The notes beneath the pieces are model-generated. The model was not told the origin of the DNA, ran no database searches, and worked only from the letters and a program-made list of their open reading frames with translations. This document shows, piece after piece, positions 32,727-41,350 of a stretch of 64,000 nt of DNA. The position numbers and the translations under genes were made by a program. Source of the DNA: Catenulispora sp. MAP5-51 (GTDB taxonomy: Bacteria; Actinomycetota; Actinomycetes; Streptomycetales; Catenulisporaceae); the NCBI RefSeq assembly GCF_041261205.1, contig NZ_JBGCCH010000001.1, forward strand, positions 310,001 through 374,000, read 5' to 3'. Positions within the stretch are counted from its first letter, which is position 1. Each line of letters starts with the position of its first letter.

Positions 32727-33569
32727 CTACGACTGGCGGAAGACCGCGAGGCCGTCCTTGATCACGACCAGGTCGGTGTCCGAGGACGTCTCGAAGGCGA
32801 AGCCGCCGGGGCTCCCGGCCGCCCATACCCGGGTGCTGATGTCCTGCCCGGGCAGGACCGGCTTGGCGAAACGTACAGCCAGCCGCTCCAGGTTGCGAGG
32901 GTCCTTTTCGGCCACGCCGAGCACCGCGTGCGAGGCGAACGCCATCGTGCTCAGGCCGTGGTTGATGATGCCGGGCAGGCCCACGGCCCGGGCGAAGTCC
33001 GGGTCCAGGTGGATCGGGTTGTGGTCGCCGGAGGGCTCGGCGTAGCGGGCCGCCTGGTCGGCGTCGACGTGCTGCTTGGCCTCGCCGACGGGGTCGGTGG
33101 CGCGGACCGCCTCCTGCAGCGCGTGGCCCGGTGCCTGTTCGCCGCCGCCGGGTTCGTCCTGCGCGCCTCGGAAGAAGGTGGACATCCACTGCTCGTTGAC
33201 CAGTTCGCCGTCGGCGGTGCGGGTCTCGGACTTCACCGCGACCACGACGCCGGCCGAGGTCTGGCGGACGCCCAGTGGCGCCGAGCGCGTCACCAGCTCC
33301 AGGCCCGGGGTGATCGGCCGGTGGTAGAAGAAGTCCTGCTCGCCGTGGACCAGCATCATCAGCAGCTCCGGCGGGGCCACCGCCAGGACCGCCTCGGCGC
33401 TGGACTCGAAGGCCGGGACCACCGCGAAGACCGGCGGGGCCAGGTCGCCGGAGCGGTGCTCGGGGATCGGGTCGTTGGTCGCCGCGGCGTAGGCGGCGAC
33501 CCGCTCTTGCCCGACGGTGAAGTGCTTCGGCTCGGTCCAGACGCCGAGCGCCTCCAGGTTGAAGCTCAT
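32727..33569 (-). CDS. MaoC-family (R)-specific enoyl-CoA hydratase
   Basis: 280 residues from ATG 33569. It has a double hot-dog architecture: an N-terminal inactive-looking half (FTVGQERVAAYAAATND, VHGEQDFFYHRPITPG) and a C-terminal half with the hydratase-2 motif (YAEPSGDHNPIHLDPDFARAVGLPG, containing the catalytic Asp and His). It hydrates trans-2-enoyl-CoA to (R)-3-hydroxyacyl-CoA, which the neighbouring SDR could process. Divergent from the SCP-2 gene. Confidence 0.9.
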   Translation of the reverse strand: MSFNLEALGVWTEPKHFTVGQERVAAYAAATNDPIPEHRSGDLAPPVFAVVPAFESSAEAVLAVAPPELLMMLVHGEQDFFYHRPITPGLELVTRSAPLGVRQTSAGVVVAVKSETRTADGELVNEQWMSTFFRGAQDEPGGGEQAPGHALQEAVRATDPVGEAKQHVDADQAARYAEPSGDHNPIHLDPDFARAVGLPGIINHGLSTMAFASHAVLGVAEKDPRNLERLAVRFAKPVLPGQDISTRVWAAGSPGGFAFETSSDTDLVVIKDGLAVFRQS

Positions 33570-33610
33570 TGCCGTTGCCCCCTTGCGGACGCCGCGTTGC
33601 CGGAGAACAC

Positions 33611-33638
33611 TGTGACGCAACTGAACGTACCGTAGAAT
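33611..33638 (+). promoter_or_regulatory. Promoter of the SCP-2 gene
   Basis: TGTGAC (33611-33616), a 16-bp spacer and TAGAAT (33633-33638), in the 101-bp divergent gap. A GAGGGGA ribosome site follows at about 33653. Confidence 0.5.
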
Positions 33639-33670
33639 GATGTAACGATCCAGAGGGGAACCCACCCGCC

Positions 33671-34177
33671 ATGACCGACGCCCATGCCTCCACCGATGGC
33701 CATGCCTCTACCGGTGCCCAGACCTCCGGCCTGCCCATCGAGCTGGCCGGCTCCGACCCGAACCAGCTCGCCGGCATGGTCGGCCAGCTCTCCGACGCCG
33801 AGCTGCGCGAGGTGCTGTCCGACGGCGCGCTGCGCGGCCAGGTGCTGGACGAGATCTTCCGCCGCATGGGCGACCACTTCCGCGCCGACAAGGCCAAGGG
33901 CCAGACCGTCGCCGTGCACTTCGTCATCACCGGCGGCCCGGACGGCACCAAGGACACCTACCAGGCGTCCATCAAGGACGGCGTGTGCACGACGTCCAAG
34001 GAGCTCACCGAGCACCCCCGCGCCACCATCACCGCCGACGGCGTGCCGTTCCTGCGCCTGGTCACCGGTGCCGCCGGCGGCGTCGAGCTGTTCTTGAAGG
34101 GCAAGCTGAAGGTCGGCGGCGACATGATGTTCGCCGCGAACGTGGCGGGGTGGTTCGCCATTCCGGGCGGCAAGTAG
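33671..34177 (+). CDS. SCP-2 sterol transfer family protein
   Basis: 168 residues from ATG 33671. A Thr/Ser/His-rich N-terminal ~20 residues (HASTDGHASTGAQTSG) precede a helical segment and the SCP-2 domain (about 60-165; VAVHFVITGGPDGTKDTYQA, ATITADGVPFLRLVTG, VELFLKGKLKVGGDMMFAANVAGWF). SCP-2 folds bind hydrophobic ligands such as sterols or acyl-CoA. Divergent from the MaoC-SDR pair, which supports a lipid-metabolism role. Confidence 0.88.
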   Translation: MTDAHASTDGHASTGAQTSGLPIELAGSDPNQLAGMVGQLSDAELREVLSDGALRGQVLDEIFRRMGDHFRADKAKGQTVAVHFVITGGPDGTKDTYQASIKDGVCTTSKELTEHPRATITADGVPFLRLVTGAAGGVELFLKGKLKVGGDMMFAANVAGWFAIPGGK

Positions 34178-34186
34178 TCGATCATG

Positions 34187-34236
34187 GATGAGCGCTGATG
34201 AGTGCCGATGAGTACCGATGAGTGCTGATGAGCGTG
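34187..34236 (+). repeat. 10-bp tandem repeat x5 after the SCP-2 gene
   Basis: Five degenerate units of the form GATGAGYGCY (34187-34236), 9 bp after the stop codon, directly before a terminator hairpin. Confidence 0.8.
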
Positions 34237-34237
34237 A

Positions 34238-34275
34238 CGGCGCGCGGAGGGCCTCGGGGGGCCGTCCGCGCGCCG
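34238..34275. terminator. Terminator between SCP-2 and BBE-oxidase genes
   Basis: An inverted repeat with arms 34238-34252 and 34261-34275 (one internal mismatch) separates the two converging genes. Confidence 0.7.
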
Positions 34276-34318
34276 AAGGCGTGGGTCCACTTATATGGCC
34301 GTCATACCTATATGACAG

Positions 34319-35707
34319 TCACCCCGCCGGCTTGATGTTCGCGTTGTGCCGGAACACGTTCTCCGGGTCGTACTCCCGCTTGATCGCCGCCAGCCGCCGG
34401 TATTTGTCCGGCCCGTACGCGGCGACGACCCGCTCCTGGTCGGGCTCGACCATGAAGTTCACGTAGCTGCCGGCGCCGCGGGAGTACGGCAGCAGCGCCT
34501 CCCAGTACGCCCTGACCCACGCCGTGTCCGCGTTCAGCAGTTCCGGGGACGGAGCGATACCGGCCAGGTTCACGGCATAGGTGGGACGTCGCAGTCCACT
34601 GAAGGCCGTCGCGTCGTCGTCGACCTCGGTGAAGGCGCCGCCCAGGGTGAACACCGGGGCGAAGGACATGGGAGAGCTCTTCCTCCCGGCGAACTCCGTC
34701 ATCACGGCGATCACGTCGTCGTCGAGCCCGTCGAAGTACAGCGCCCGCTCGTAGCCGAGGATCCCGGGCGGCGCGGCGTCGTCGAGCAGGGACTGCAGCG
34801 CGGTGTAGGGCATCGGCGTGGCCAGGTCGAACAGCGGCGGCAGTTGCTCGCGGACGCTGTCGACGACCTTCTCGTGCACGTCCGCGCCGCCGAAGCCGAC
34901 GATGATCAGCGCGTGTCCGGGCGCCAGGTGGAACTGCTCCGGGACGAACGGCGCGGGCGGCGCGTTCATCCCGACCCCCAGCATCCCGGAGAAGCCGGCG
35001 GGCAGGCCGTCCAGCGTGTCGCGCATGGTGCGCAGCGCCTCGGCGCCCTGGTCGATCGGCCAGAACAGCAGCCCGACCTGCACGATCGGCCCGACCGGGT
35101 GCAGGTCGAACCGGAACTCGGTGACCACGCCGAAGTTGCCGCCGCCGCCCCGGATCGCCCAGAACAGGTCCGGGTGGGAGTCCGCGGAGGCCTCGACGAT
35201 CCGGCCGTCGGCCAGCACCACCTCGGCCGAGCGCAGGTTGTCGATGCTCAGGCCGTGCTCGCGGGTCAGCCAGCCGAAGCCGCCGCCGAGGGTCAGGCCG
35301 CCGACGCCGGTGTGGCTGACCGTGCCGGCCGGCACCGCCAGGCCGTGTTCCTGGGTGGCGGCGTCCAGGTCGGACAGCAGAGCGCCGCCCTGGCAGTACG
35401 CCGTTCGTGTGACGGGGTCGACCCGCACCGCGGACATCGCCCGCAGATCGATGGTCAGCGAGTCCGGCCAGACGGCGTTGCCGCCGAAGTTGTGCCCGCC
35501 GCCGCGTACCGACACGTCCAGGCCGCGGATGCGGGCCGCGATCAGCGCCGCGGCCACGTCCTGCGTGCTCCGGCACTGCGCGATCGCCGCGGGCCGGTGG
35601 TCGATCGCCCCGTTCCAGACCATGCGGACGCTGTCGTAGTCGGGATCGGCCGCGGTGACGACCCGTCCCGAGAAGTTGGGGTACACGCCGTCGGTGTGAC
35701 CGGACAT
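34319..35707 (-). CDS. FAD-linked oxidoreductase, berberine-bridge-enzyme family
   Basis: 462 residues from ATG 35707. The FAD-binding PCMH domain (about 35-205) includes RGGGHNFGG, whose His is the usual covalent FAD site, and GGLTLGGGFGWLTREHG. The BBE C-terminal motif is present (PENVFRHNANIKP). In bicovalent members a Cys precedes the VGGLTLGGG stretch; here the sequence is GTVSHTGVGG, with Ser, so only single covalent attachment is expected. It oxidises sugars, alkaloids or polyketide-like molecules. It is 35 bp downstream of a VOC-family gene on the same strand. Confidence 0.9.
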   Translation of the reverse strand: MSGHTDGVYPNFSGRVVTAADPDYDSVRMVWNGAIDHRPAAIAQCRSTQDVAAALIAARIRGLDVSVRGGGHNFGGNAVWPDSLTIDLRAMSAVRVDPVTRTAYCQGGALLSDLDAATQEHGLAVPAGTVSHTGVGGLTLGGGFGWLTREHGLSIDNLRSAEVVLADGRIVEASADSHPDLFWAIRGGGGNFGVVTEFRFDLHPVGPIVQVGLLFWPIDQGAEALRTMRDTLDGLPAGFSGMLGVGMNAPPAPFVPEQFHLAPGHALIIVGFGGADVHEKVVDSVREQLPPLFDLATPMPYTALQSLLDDAAPPGILGYERALYFDGLDDDVIAVMTEFAGRKSSPMSFAPVFTLGGAFTEVDDDATAFSGLRRPTYAVNLAGIAPSPELLNADTAWVRAYWEALLPYSRGAGSYVNFMVEPDQERVVAAYGPDKYRRLAAIKREYDPENVFRHNANIKPAG

Positions 35708-35742
35708 CGTCGTGTCCTTACTCTTGGCACTCTTGGCTGTCC

Positions 35743-36108
35743 TTATTCTTCGAGCACCGCCAGCCAGTTCCCTGCCGGGTCCTTGAACCAGGCGATCAAC
35801 GGCCCGCCCAGCCGGCTGATCCCGTCCTCGTCGACGCCGGGCAGCCGCTCGAACTCCACGCCGCGGTCGCCCAGGCTCTTCACCGCCGCCTCGATGTCGT
35901 CGACGGGGAAGTTCAGGATGGTGAAGTCGGCGGGCGTGTGTGCCGCGCCTTTGGGATAGACCAGGATCTCGGTGTCGCCCCCGACGTGCAGGCGGAGCAT
36001 GCCGTTGGCCTCGGTGACCGGGATGCCCAGGATTTCGCCGTAGAACTTCTTGGCGGCGGGGATGTCGTCCACGGAGAAGCCGCTGAAGGCCTTCGTGTTT
36101 TCGAACAT
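35743..36108 (-). CDS. VOC family (glyoxalase/bleomycin-resistance fold) protein
   Basis: 121 residues from ATG 36108. One glyoxalase-like module pair: FSVDDIPAAKKFYGEILGIPVTE at the start, FPVDDIEAAVKSLGDRG in the middle, WFKDPAGNWLAVLEE at the end. VOC proteins bind metals or small hydrophobic molecules. It forms a probable operon with the BBE oxidase. Confidence 0.88.
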   Translation of the reverse strand: MFENTKAFSGFSVDDIPAAKKFYGEILGIPVTEANGMLRLHVGGDTEILVYPKGAAHTPADFTILNFPVDDIEAAVKSLGDRGVEFERLPGVDEDGISRLGGPLIAWFKDPAGNWLAVLEE

Positions 36109-36160
36109 GGTTGGGACGCTACCCGCTGCCGCCCGGCGCTGCCTGTCCTGAGCACGTGCC

Positions 36161-36197
36161 GAAGCCCGGCGCCAGGGAGTACCTGCCGCCGGGCTTC
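36161..36197. terminator. Terminator after the DHA2 exporter gene
   Basis: Perfect 10-bp arms GAAGCCCGGC (36161-36170) and GCCGGGCTTC (36188-36197), about 80 bp beyond the exporter stop on the minus strand. Imperfect CCTGCC/CCGACC repeats fill the gap to 36275. Confidence 0.65.
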
Positions 36198-36275
36198 GTC
36201 CTGTCTGACCAGCAGTCCGACCAGCTGTCCGACCGTTCCTGCCGTGCCTGCCTGACCGTGCCTACCGCGCCTGCC

Positions 36276-37808
36276 TCACGCGTCGGCGTGCACCGGCAGG
36301 ATCGCGACGTGGTCGGTCTCCTCGGCGAGCTCGATCGCGTGCTCGTCGACCTTCGGCATCGCGTTCTTGCCGGGCAGCAGGAACAGCGTCGCGAGCGCGG
36401 CCAGCAGGCCCAGGCCCGCGCCGACCAGCAGCGCCGTGCCGAAGCCGCCGGACAGGGCCTGCGCGGCGTTGTCGCCGGTGCCGAGCAGGTGCGAGGTGCG
36501 GGCCGAGGCCACCGCGGCCAGGACCGCCAGGCCCAGGGCGCCGCCGACCTGCTGGGCGGTGTTCAGCAGGCCCGAGGCCAGGCCGGACTCCTCCTCCGAG
36601 GCGCCGGCGGTGCCGGCCACGGTCAGCGCGACCCAGGCCATGCCGCCGCCCAGGCCGATCACGATCTGGGGGAGCAGCAGGTCGGTGACGTAGCTGCCGT
36701 TGGCCGGCATCCCGCTGACCCACAGCAGGCCGGCGGCCATCACGACCATGCCCGCCACCGTGGTGGCCTTGATCCCGACCTTGGCCACCAGCTGTCCGGC
36801 GGCGGTGGCGGCGATCATGATCGACACCGCGATCGGGACCAGCGACAGGCCCGACTTCAGCGGCGAGTAGCCCAGGACCTGCTGGGTGTACAGGGTCATG
36901 AAGAAGAACGCCGGCATCAGGCCCATGACCTGCAGCATCGAGGCCACGTTCGCCCCGCGCAGCACCGGGCGCCGGAAGATCGACAGCGGGACCAGCGGCT
37001 GCTTGGTGCGCTGCTCGATGACCACGAAGGCGGCCAGCAGCAACACGCCGACCGCGCCCAGGCCCAGGGTCTCCGGCGAGGTCCAGCCCACCTTCTGGGC
37101 GTTGACGAGCACGAACACGATCCCGGCCAGGCCCGCGGTGACGGTGAAGGCGCCGGCCAGGTCGAACCCGGAGCGCTGGCCGCTGGGCGCGCCCACCGGC
37201 AGGATGCGCGGCGCGAGCAGCGCGGCGGCCACGCCGATCGGGACGTTCACCCAGAAGCAGGCCTGCCAGCCGAACCAGTCGGTGAGCATGCCGCCCAGGA
37301 TCAGGCCGACGGCGCCGCCGGCCCCGGCCACGGCGCCCCACACGCCCAGGGCCTTGTTGCGCTCGGCCTTCTCCTCGTCGGTGTTGTCCGGGAAGGAGAT
37401 CAGCAGCAGGGACAGCGCGGCGGGGGAGACCACGGCGGCGGCGAAGCCCTGCACGGCGCGGGCGCCGATCAGGAAGCCGGGGTCCGGGGACAGCGAGCCG
37501 GCCAGCGAGGCCACCGAGAACAGGATCAGGCCGCCCATGAACATCCGGCGGCGGCCCAGGTAGTCGGCCAGCCGCCCGCCCAGCAGCAGGAAGCCGCCGA
37601 ACATCAAGGTGTAGGCGTTGGTGACCCAGGACAAGTCGGCCTGTGCGAAGCCCAGTCCCTTGACCAGGGACGGCAGCGCGACGCCGACGATGCCGGCGTC
37701 CAGGATCAGGACGAACTGCGTGACCGCGAGCAGCGTGAGCGCCGTGCCGCGGTTGATCGCACGGCCGCCGAGCGGGGCCGGGGCTGCGTTCGCAGCAGCT
37801 GCTGACAT
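36276..37808 (-). CDS. MFS drug:H+ antiporter, DHA2 family (14 TMS)
   Basis: 510 residues from ATG 37808; the open frame extends 28 codons upstream through the operator region, which is unlikely to be translated. About 14 membrane segments are predicted. The DHA2 hallmarks are present (FVLILDAGIVGVALPSL, LADYLGRRRMFMGG, GARAVQGFAAAVVSPAALSLLL). It exports hydrophobic drugs or dyes. A TetR gene is divergent and shares the operator-rich gap. Confidence 0.9.
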   Translation of the reverse strand: MSAAAANAAPAPLGGRAINRGTALTLLAVTQFVLILDAGIVGVALPSLVKGLGFAQADLSWVTNAYTLMFGGFLLLGGRLADYLGRRRMFMGGLILFSVASLAGSLSPDPGFLIGARAVQGFAAAVVSPAALSLLLISFPDNTDEEKAERNKALGVWGAVAGAGGAVGLILGGMLTDWFGWQACFWVNVPIGVAAALLAPRILPVGAPSGQRSGFDLAGAFTVTAGLAGIVFVLVNAQKVGWTSPETLGLGAVGVLLLAAFVVIEQRTKQPLVPLSIFRRPVLRGANVASMLQVMGLMPAFFFMTLYTQQVLGYSPLKSGLSLVPIAVSIMIAATAAGQLVAKVGIKATTVAGMVVMAAGLLWVSGMPANGSYVTDLLLPQIVIGLGGGMAWVALTVAGTAGASEEESGLASGLLNTAQQVGGALGLAVLAAVASARTSHLLGTGDNAAQALSGGFGTALLVGAGLGLLAALATLFLLPGKNAMPKVDEHAIELAEETDHVAILPVHADA

Positions 37809-37843
37809 GGAGACATCCCCTAAAAACGGAAGGTGAATTACGG

Positions 37844-37920
37844 TTCCGGTTAACAGGTGAGACAGTAGCGGAACCGTCCCTCCGGTTGTCAAGTGGAACC
37901 GGAGGTCAGCTTCCGGTTAA
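37844..37920. promoter_or_regulatory. Divergent MFS/TetR control region with repeated operators
   Basis: TTCCGGTTAA occurs at 37844-37853 and 37911-37920, and GGAACCG (its partial complement) at 37870-37876 and 37895-37901. On the minus strand a TTGACA box (37892-37887) lies among them and would serve the exporter. Such spaced half-sites are typical of a TetR protein controlling itself and its pump. Confidence 0.6.
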
Positions 37921-37945
37921 TCCAGGGAAGGTGTACCGTTCAACC

Positions 37946-38551
37946 ATGGTCCTGTCGCAGACGCCGCCCACGAGCCGTCCCCTGCGCGCCGACGCCCGGC
38001 GCAACCGTGAGGCGATCGTCGCCGCCGCCGACGACCTGTTCCGCGTGGACGGCATGTCGCTGCAGATGGACGAGGTGGCCCAGCGCGCCGGGCTCGGCGT
38101 CGGCACCGTCTACCGGCACTTCCCGACCAAGGAGGCGCTGACCGTCGAGCTGGTCCAGCACCGCGTGGAGACCACGATCAACCGGGCCGAGCAGACCATG
38201 CAGGACTGCGACCCGGCCAGCGCGCTGCGCCGCTTCATCCGGGACATGGCCACGGTGATGGGCGAGGACATCGGGCTGCGCGAGTCGTTCCAGATGCAGG
38301 TGCTGGCCGACAACCAGCTCGACGAGTGCGTGTACTACCGCCAGGACCTGCACGAGCGGAAGCTGTCGATGGTGAAGCGGGCCCAGGAGGCCGGCGTGGT
38401 GCGCGGCGACCTGGCGCTGGAGGACTTCGACGCCCTGATGTGCGGGATGGGGCAGGCGATCGTGGCCGGCGGGAACCCGGCGCTGATGGCCGATGTGCTG
38501 CTGGAGGGGTTGCGGGTGCCGCGGGCCCTGGACGCCGACGAAGCTGAGTGA
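37946..38551 (+). CDS. TetR-family transcriptional regulator of the divergent exporter
   Basis: 201 residues from ATG 37946. The N-terminal helix-turn-helix is intact (NREAIVAAADDLF..LQMDEVAQRAGLGVGTVYRHFPTKEAL). The helical C-terminal domain binds the inducer. Divergent arrangement with repeated operator motifs makes it the probable repressor of the DHA2 pump. Confidence 0.9.
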   Translation: MVLSQTPPTSRPLRADARRNREAIVAAADDLFRVDGMSLQMDEVAQRAGLGVGTVYRHFPTKEALTVELVQHRVETTINRAEQTMQDCDPASALRRFIRDMATVMGEDIGLRESFQMQVLADNQLDECVYYRQDLHERKLSMVKRAQEAGVVRGDLALEDFDALMCGMGQAIVAGGNPALMADVLLEGLRVPRALDADEAE

Positions 38552-38609
38552 ACCGCGGGGGAGCAGCCCTCGGAAGGACTGTCGGTGCGGTGGTCTATCG
38601 TCGCCCACA

Positions 38610-39596
38610 ATGGAAGACGTGTCCGCGAATCCGAACCCTGTCTCAGTCCCCGCACCCTCCCCGGCGCCTGATCGCCTTTGTACCGGCCTGAGCTGGTTCG
38701 AGGAGAAGCCCGCCCTGACCTCGGTCGAGGGCGGAGATCTGCGTCTGAAGGCGCTGAGTCCGGGCACGCGCCTGGCCCTGAGCTGGTCCGGCCGCCGCCG
38801 CTGCGTCGGCTGGACGGCGCCGGGAAAAGGCCGCACCGCGTGTGCCGATGACGCGGAGATCGACGGCGGGGCGACCCTGGCGCAGTGCCCGGCCTGCCAG
38901 AACCGCGACCACGGCCTGGCTGTCGCGCGCGACCGGATCACCGACGACGGCCGCTCCTACCAGCTGTACCTGGCGTGGTTCGCGCCCGGCATGCTGAAGG
39001 TCGGGATCACCGGCGTGCAGCGCGGCGTGGCCCGACTGCTGGAGCAGGGCGCGATCGGCTACACGGTGATCGCCACCGGCACCCTCCCGGCCGCTCGCCG
39101 CGCCGAACTCACGGTCTCGGCCTCCGGGCTGGCCAAGGAGCGGTACCGCTCGCGGGCGAAGGTCGAGGCGTGGTGGGGGCTGCCGGAGACCGAAGGGCTT
39201 CGCTCGGCGCTCACCGAGGGTCGGAGTAAAGCGCTGCGGATGCTGGCCGACCACACGCTCGACACCTTCCCCGACGGTTCGCTGGTCGACAACACCGCCT
39301 TCTTCGGGCTCGGCGACGGGGCTCCGGCGACGTACCGCGAGGTCGAGGCGCTGGAGGACAGCGGCAGCCTGGCCGGCGAGGTGCGCTCGGTGATCGGCAA
39401 GCACCTGTTCCTGGCGACCGAGGGCGGCGGCGCGCCGCTGCTGCTCGACACGCGGCTGCTCGCCGGACGGCACACGGTGCCGATGGCGGGGGCGAACGCG
39501 GCGGCGGATGTGGCCGGTGCCGGTTCGGGACCGACCGGGATGCGGACGGTGGAGCGTCGGCGGCCGCTGCTGTACGACACGCCGACGCTGTTCTAG
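38610..39596 (+). CDS. DUF2797 family protein
   Basis: 328 residues from ATG 38610, no clear ribosome site. A cysteine cluster (RRCVGW, RTACAD, QCPACQNRDHG) may bind zinc. The segment YQLYLAWFAPGMLKVGITG..RLLEQGAIGYTVIATGTL has the spacing of a GIY-YIG-like core, which several DUF2797 proteins show. The function is not known; nucleic-acid binding or cutting is an inference. Monocistronic. Confidence 0.75.
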   Translation: MEDVSANPNPVSVPAPSPAPDRLCTGLSWFEEKPALTSVEGGDLRLKALSPGTRLALSWSGRRRCVGWTAPGKGRTACADDAEIDGGATLAQCPACQNRDHGLAVARDRITDDGRSYQLYLAWFAPGMLKVGITGVQRGVARLLEQGAIGYTVIATGTLPAARRAELTVSASGLAKERYRSRAKVEAWWGLPETEGLRSALTEGRSKALRMLADHTLDTFPDGSLVDNTAFFGLGDGAPATYREVEALEDSGSLAGEVRSVIGKHLFLATEGGGAPLLLDTRLLAGRHTVPMAGANAAADVAGAGSGPTGMRTVERRRPLLYDTPTLF

Positions 39597-39698
39597 GCGT
39601 ACTGGTTCGCGCTGGATGTCATCCGCGACGCGCTGGACCAGGTCCGGAGCGGCTGATAGAGATGTGAGAGTCCTGCGATCCTCGAACGGGGGCGGCTG

Positions 39699-40301
39699 AT
39701 GGGTCAGGCGCGGAACTGGGAGGCGATCGGGGCCGTCGCCGGCATCGCCGGGGTGTTGATCGCCCTGGTCGCGTTGGTGGCGCCGAACGACTCCTCCTCG
39801 CAGGCGGGAACGGCGCCGTCTACGCCGGAGAACACGTCGACGGTGCGTGTCAGCCCGACCTTTTACTCGCCGCCGCCGGTCACGACCGCGCCGCCCAGCA
39901 CGTCGCCGCCGTCGTCATCGACATCGACATCGACGCAGCCACCGACCCAGCCATCTACGCAGCCGACGACGCAGCCGCCGCCGGCCCCGCCTTCCTCCGT
40001 GCCGGCGGTCCGGCCCCTCGGCTGTGACGAATCCTTCGACGCCATCAACACCTTCGACCAAGCCTGGGCGGCGGCCACGACGCCGGGGGCTCGCTACATA
40101 GCCGCGAACAACGGCTACAAGGCGATGTCGGGCATCGTGCTCTACGCCGACGACCCGCCGAAGTCGCAGGACAATGTCCTGTCCGGGGACTTCGTGGGCA
40201 TCGTGGGGCCGTTGATGGACGACGAGCCTGTCCCGCCCGGCCAGATCAGCCGGCTCAACGCCGACATCGGCGGCCTGCGGGCCGCGTGCGGCGCCTCCTG
40301 A
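39699..40301 (+). CDS. Membrane-anchored protein with Pro/Thr-rich stalk, unknown function
   Basis: 200 residues from ATG 39699. One N-terminal membrane helix (about 9-28, AIGAVAGIAGVLIALVALV), a Ser/Thr/Pro/Gln-rich stalk (about 30-105, many TQPPTQPST-type steps), then a ~95-residue outer domain with two cysteines (LGCDESF, RAACGAS). No family was recognised. Confidence 0.65.
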   Translation: MGQARNWEAIGAVAGIAGVLIALVALVAPNDSSSQAGTAPSTPENTSTVRVSPTFYSPPPVTTAPPSTSPPSSSTSTSTQPPTQPSTQPTTQPPPAPPSSVPAVRPLGCDESFDAINTFDQAWAAATTPGARYIAANNGYKAMSGIVLYADDPPKSQDNVLSGDFVGIVGPLMDDEPVPPGQISRLNADIGGLRAACGAS

Positions 40302-40355
40302 GCTCGGCCGCTGACCTGCCCGCTGCCTGCTGAGTTCTGCACAACCACGCCCGTA

Positions 40356-40400
40356 TTGCCCGCGATCGTCCCGTCGCCTAGACTGAATGAACGTTCATTC
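40356..40400 (+). promoter_or_regulatory. Promoter and palindromic operator of the SDR-TetR operon
   Basis: TTGCCC (40356-40361), a 17-bp spacer and TAGACT (40379-40384) are followed at once by the perfect 16-bp palindrome GAATGAACGTTCATTC (40385-40400), which covers the transcription start. GGAGG follows directly. The AACGTTC core is the common TetR operator type, and a TetR gene is the second gene of this operon. Confidence 0.75.
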
Positions 40401-40411
40401 GGAGGTACGAG

Positions 40412-41350
40412 ATGAGCTGGACCGCGAACGACATCCCCGACCTGCACGGCCGCACGGCCGTCGTCACCGGCGCCAACGGCGGGCTCGGGCTCGTGACCGC
40501 CAGGGACCTGGCGGCGAAGGGCGCGCACGTCGTGATGGCCATGCGCAACCAGGCCAAGGCCGCCGCCGCGCTCGACCAGATCCGGGCCGCCGTCCCCGAT
40601 GCCGCCCTGGAGCCGGTCGTGCTCGACCTGTCCTCGCAGGCGTCGGTGAAGGAGGCCGCCGCGCGGATCCTGGACGCGCACGAGCGCCTCGACCTTCTGG
40701 TCAACAACGCGGGCGTGATGGCGATCGCCGAGACGCGCAGCGTCGACGGCTTCGAGATGCAGTTCGCCGTGGATCACCTGGGCCACTGGACGCTGACCGC
40801 GCTCCTGCTGCCCGCCCTGCTGCGCACGCCCGGTTCCCGCGTCGTGACCGTGACCAGCACGGCCCATCACCAGGGGCGTCCGGTCGACGTCAGCAATCCG
40901 CACCTGCACGGCCGCTACGGGCCCTGGCGTGCTTATGGCCAGGCGAAGCTGGCCAACTTCCACTTCGGGCTGGGGCTCCAGCGCGACCTGGAGCGGGCCG
41001 GCGCGCGCACCGCCAGCCTCATCGCGCATCCGGGCCTGTCCGACACCGACCTGCAGGCCGTCAGTGTGCAGGGCTCCGGCGGCGGCGCCTCGCAGCGCTT
41101 CTTCCACGCTCTGGCCCAGCGCACCGGCATGTCCCCGGACAAGGGTGCGCTGCCCCAGCTGCGCGCGGCCACCGATCCGGCGGCCAAGGGCGGCGAGTTC
41201 TACGGCCCGATGTTCGTGAACAACGGGGCCCCGATCCGTAAGCCGATCCTGCGCAGGTTCGGGATGGACCGGGCGATCGCGAAACTCTGGGAGGTCTCCG
41301 AGCGGGAAACCGGAGTCGCGCTCGACCTGCGTACCCCGGCCGGCGCGTGA
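40412..41350 (+). CDS. SDR family oxidoreductase (retinol dehydrogenase-like)
   Basis: 312 residues from ATG 40412 after GGAGG. The cofactor site TGANGGLG, NNAG motif, catalytic Ser (VTVTSTAHH) and YGQAK (Tyr-x3-Lys) are complete. Length and the insert around HHQGRPVDVSN match the retinol-dehydrogenase-like group. The substrate is unknown. It overlaps the TetR gene and is probably repressed by it. Confidence 0.9.
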   Translation: MSWTANDIPDLHGRTAVVTGANGGLGLVTARDLAAKGAHVVMAMRNQAKAAAALDQIRAAVPDAALEPVVLDLSSQASVKEAAARILDAHERLDLLVNNAGVMAIAETRSVDGFEMQFAVDHLGHWTLTALLLPALLRTPGSRVVTVTSTAHHQGRPVDVSNPHLHGRYGPWRAYGQAKLANFHFGLGLQRDLERAGARTASLIAHPGLSDTDLQAVSVQGSGGGASQRFFHALAQRTGMSPDKGALPQLRAATDPAAKGGEFYGPMFVNNGAPIRKPILRRFGMDRAIAKLWEVSERETGVALDLRTPAGA

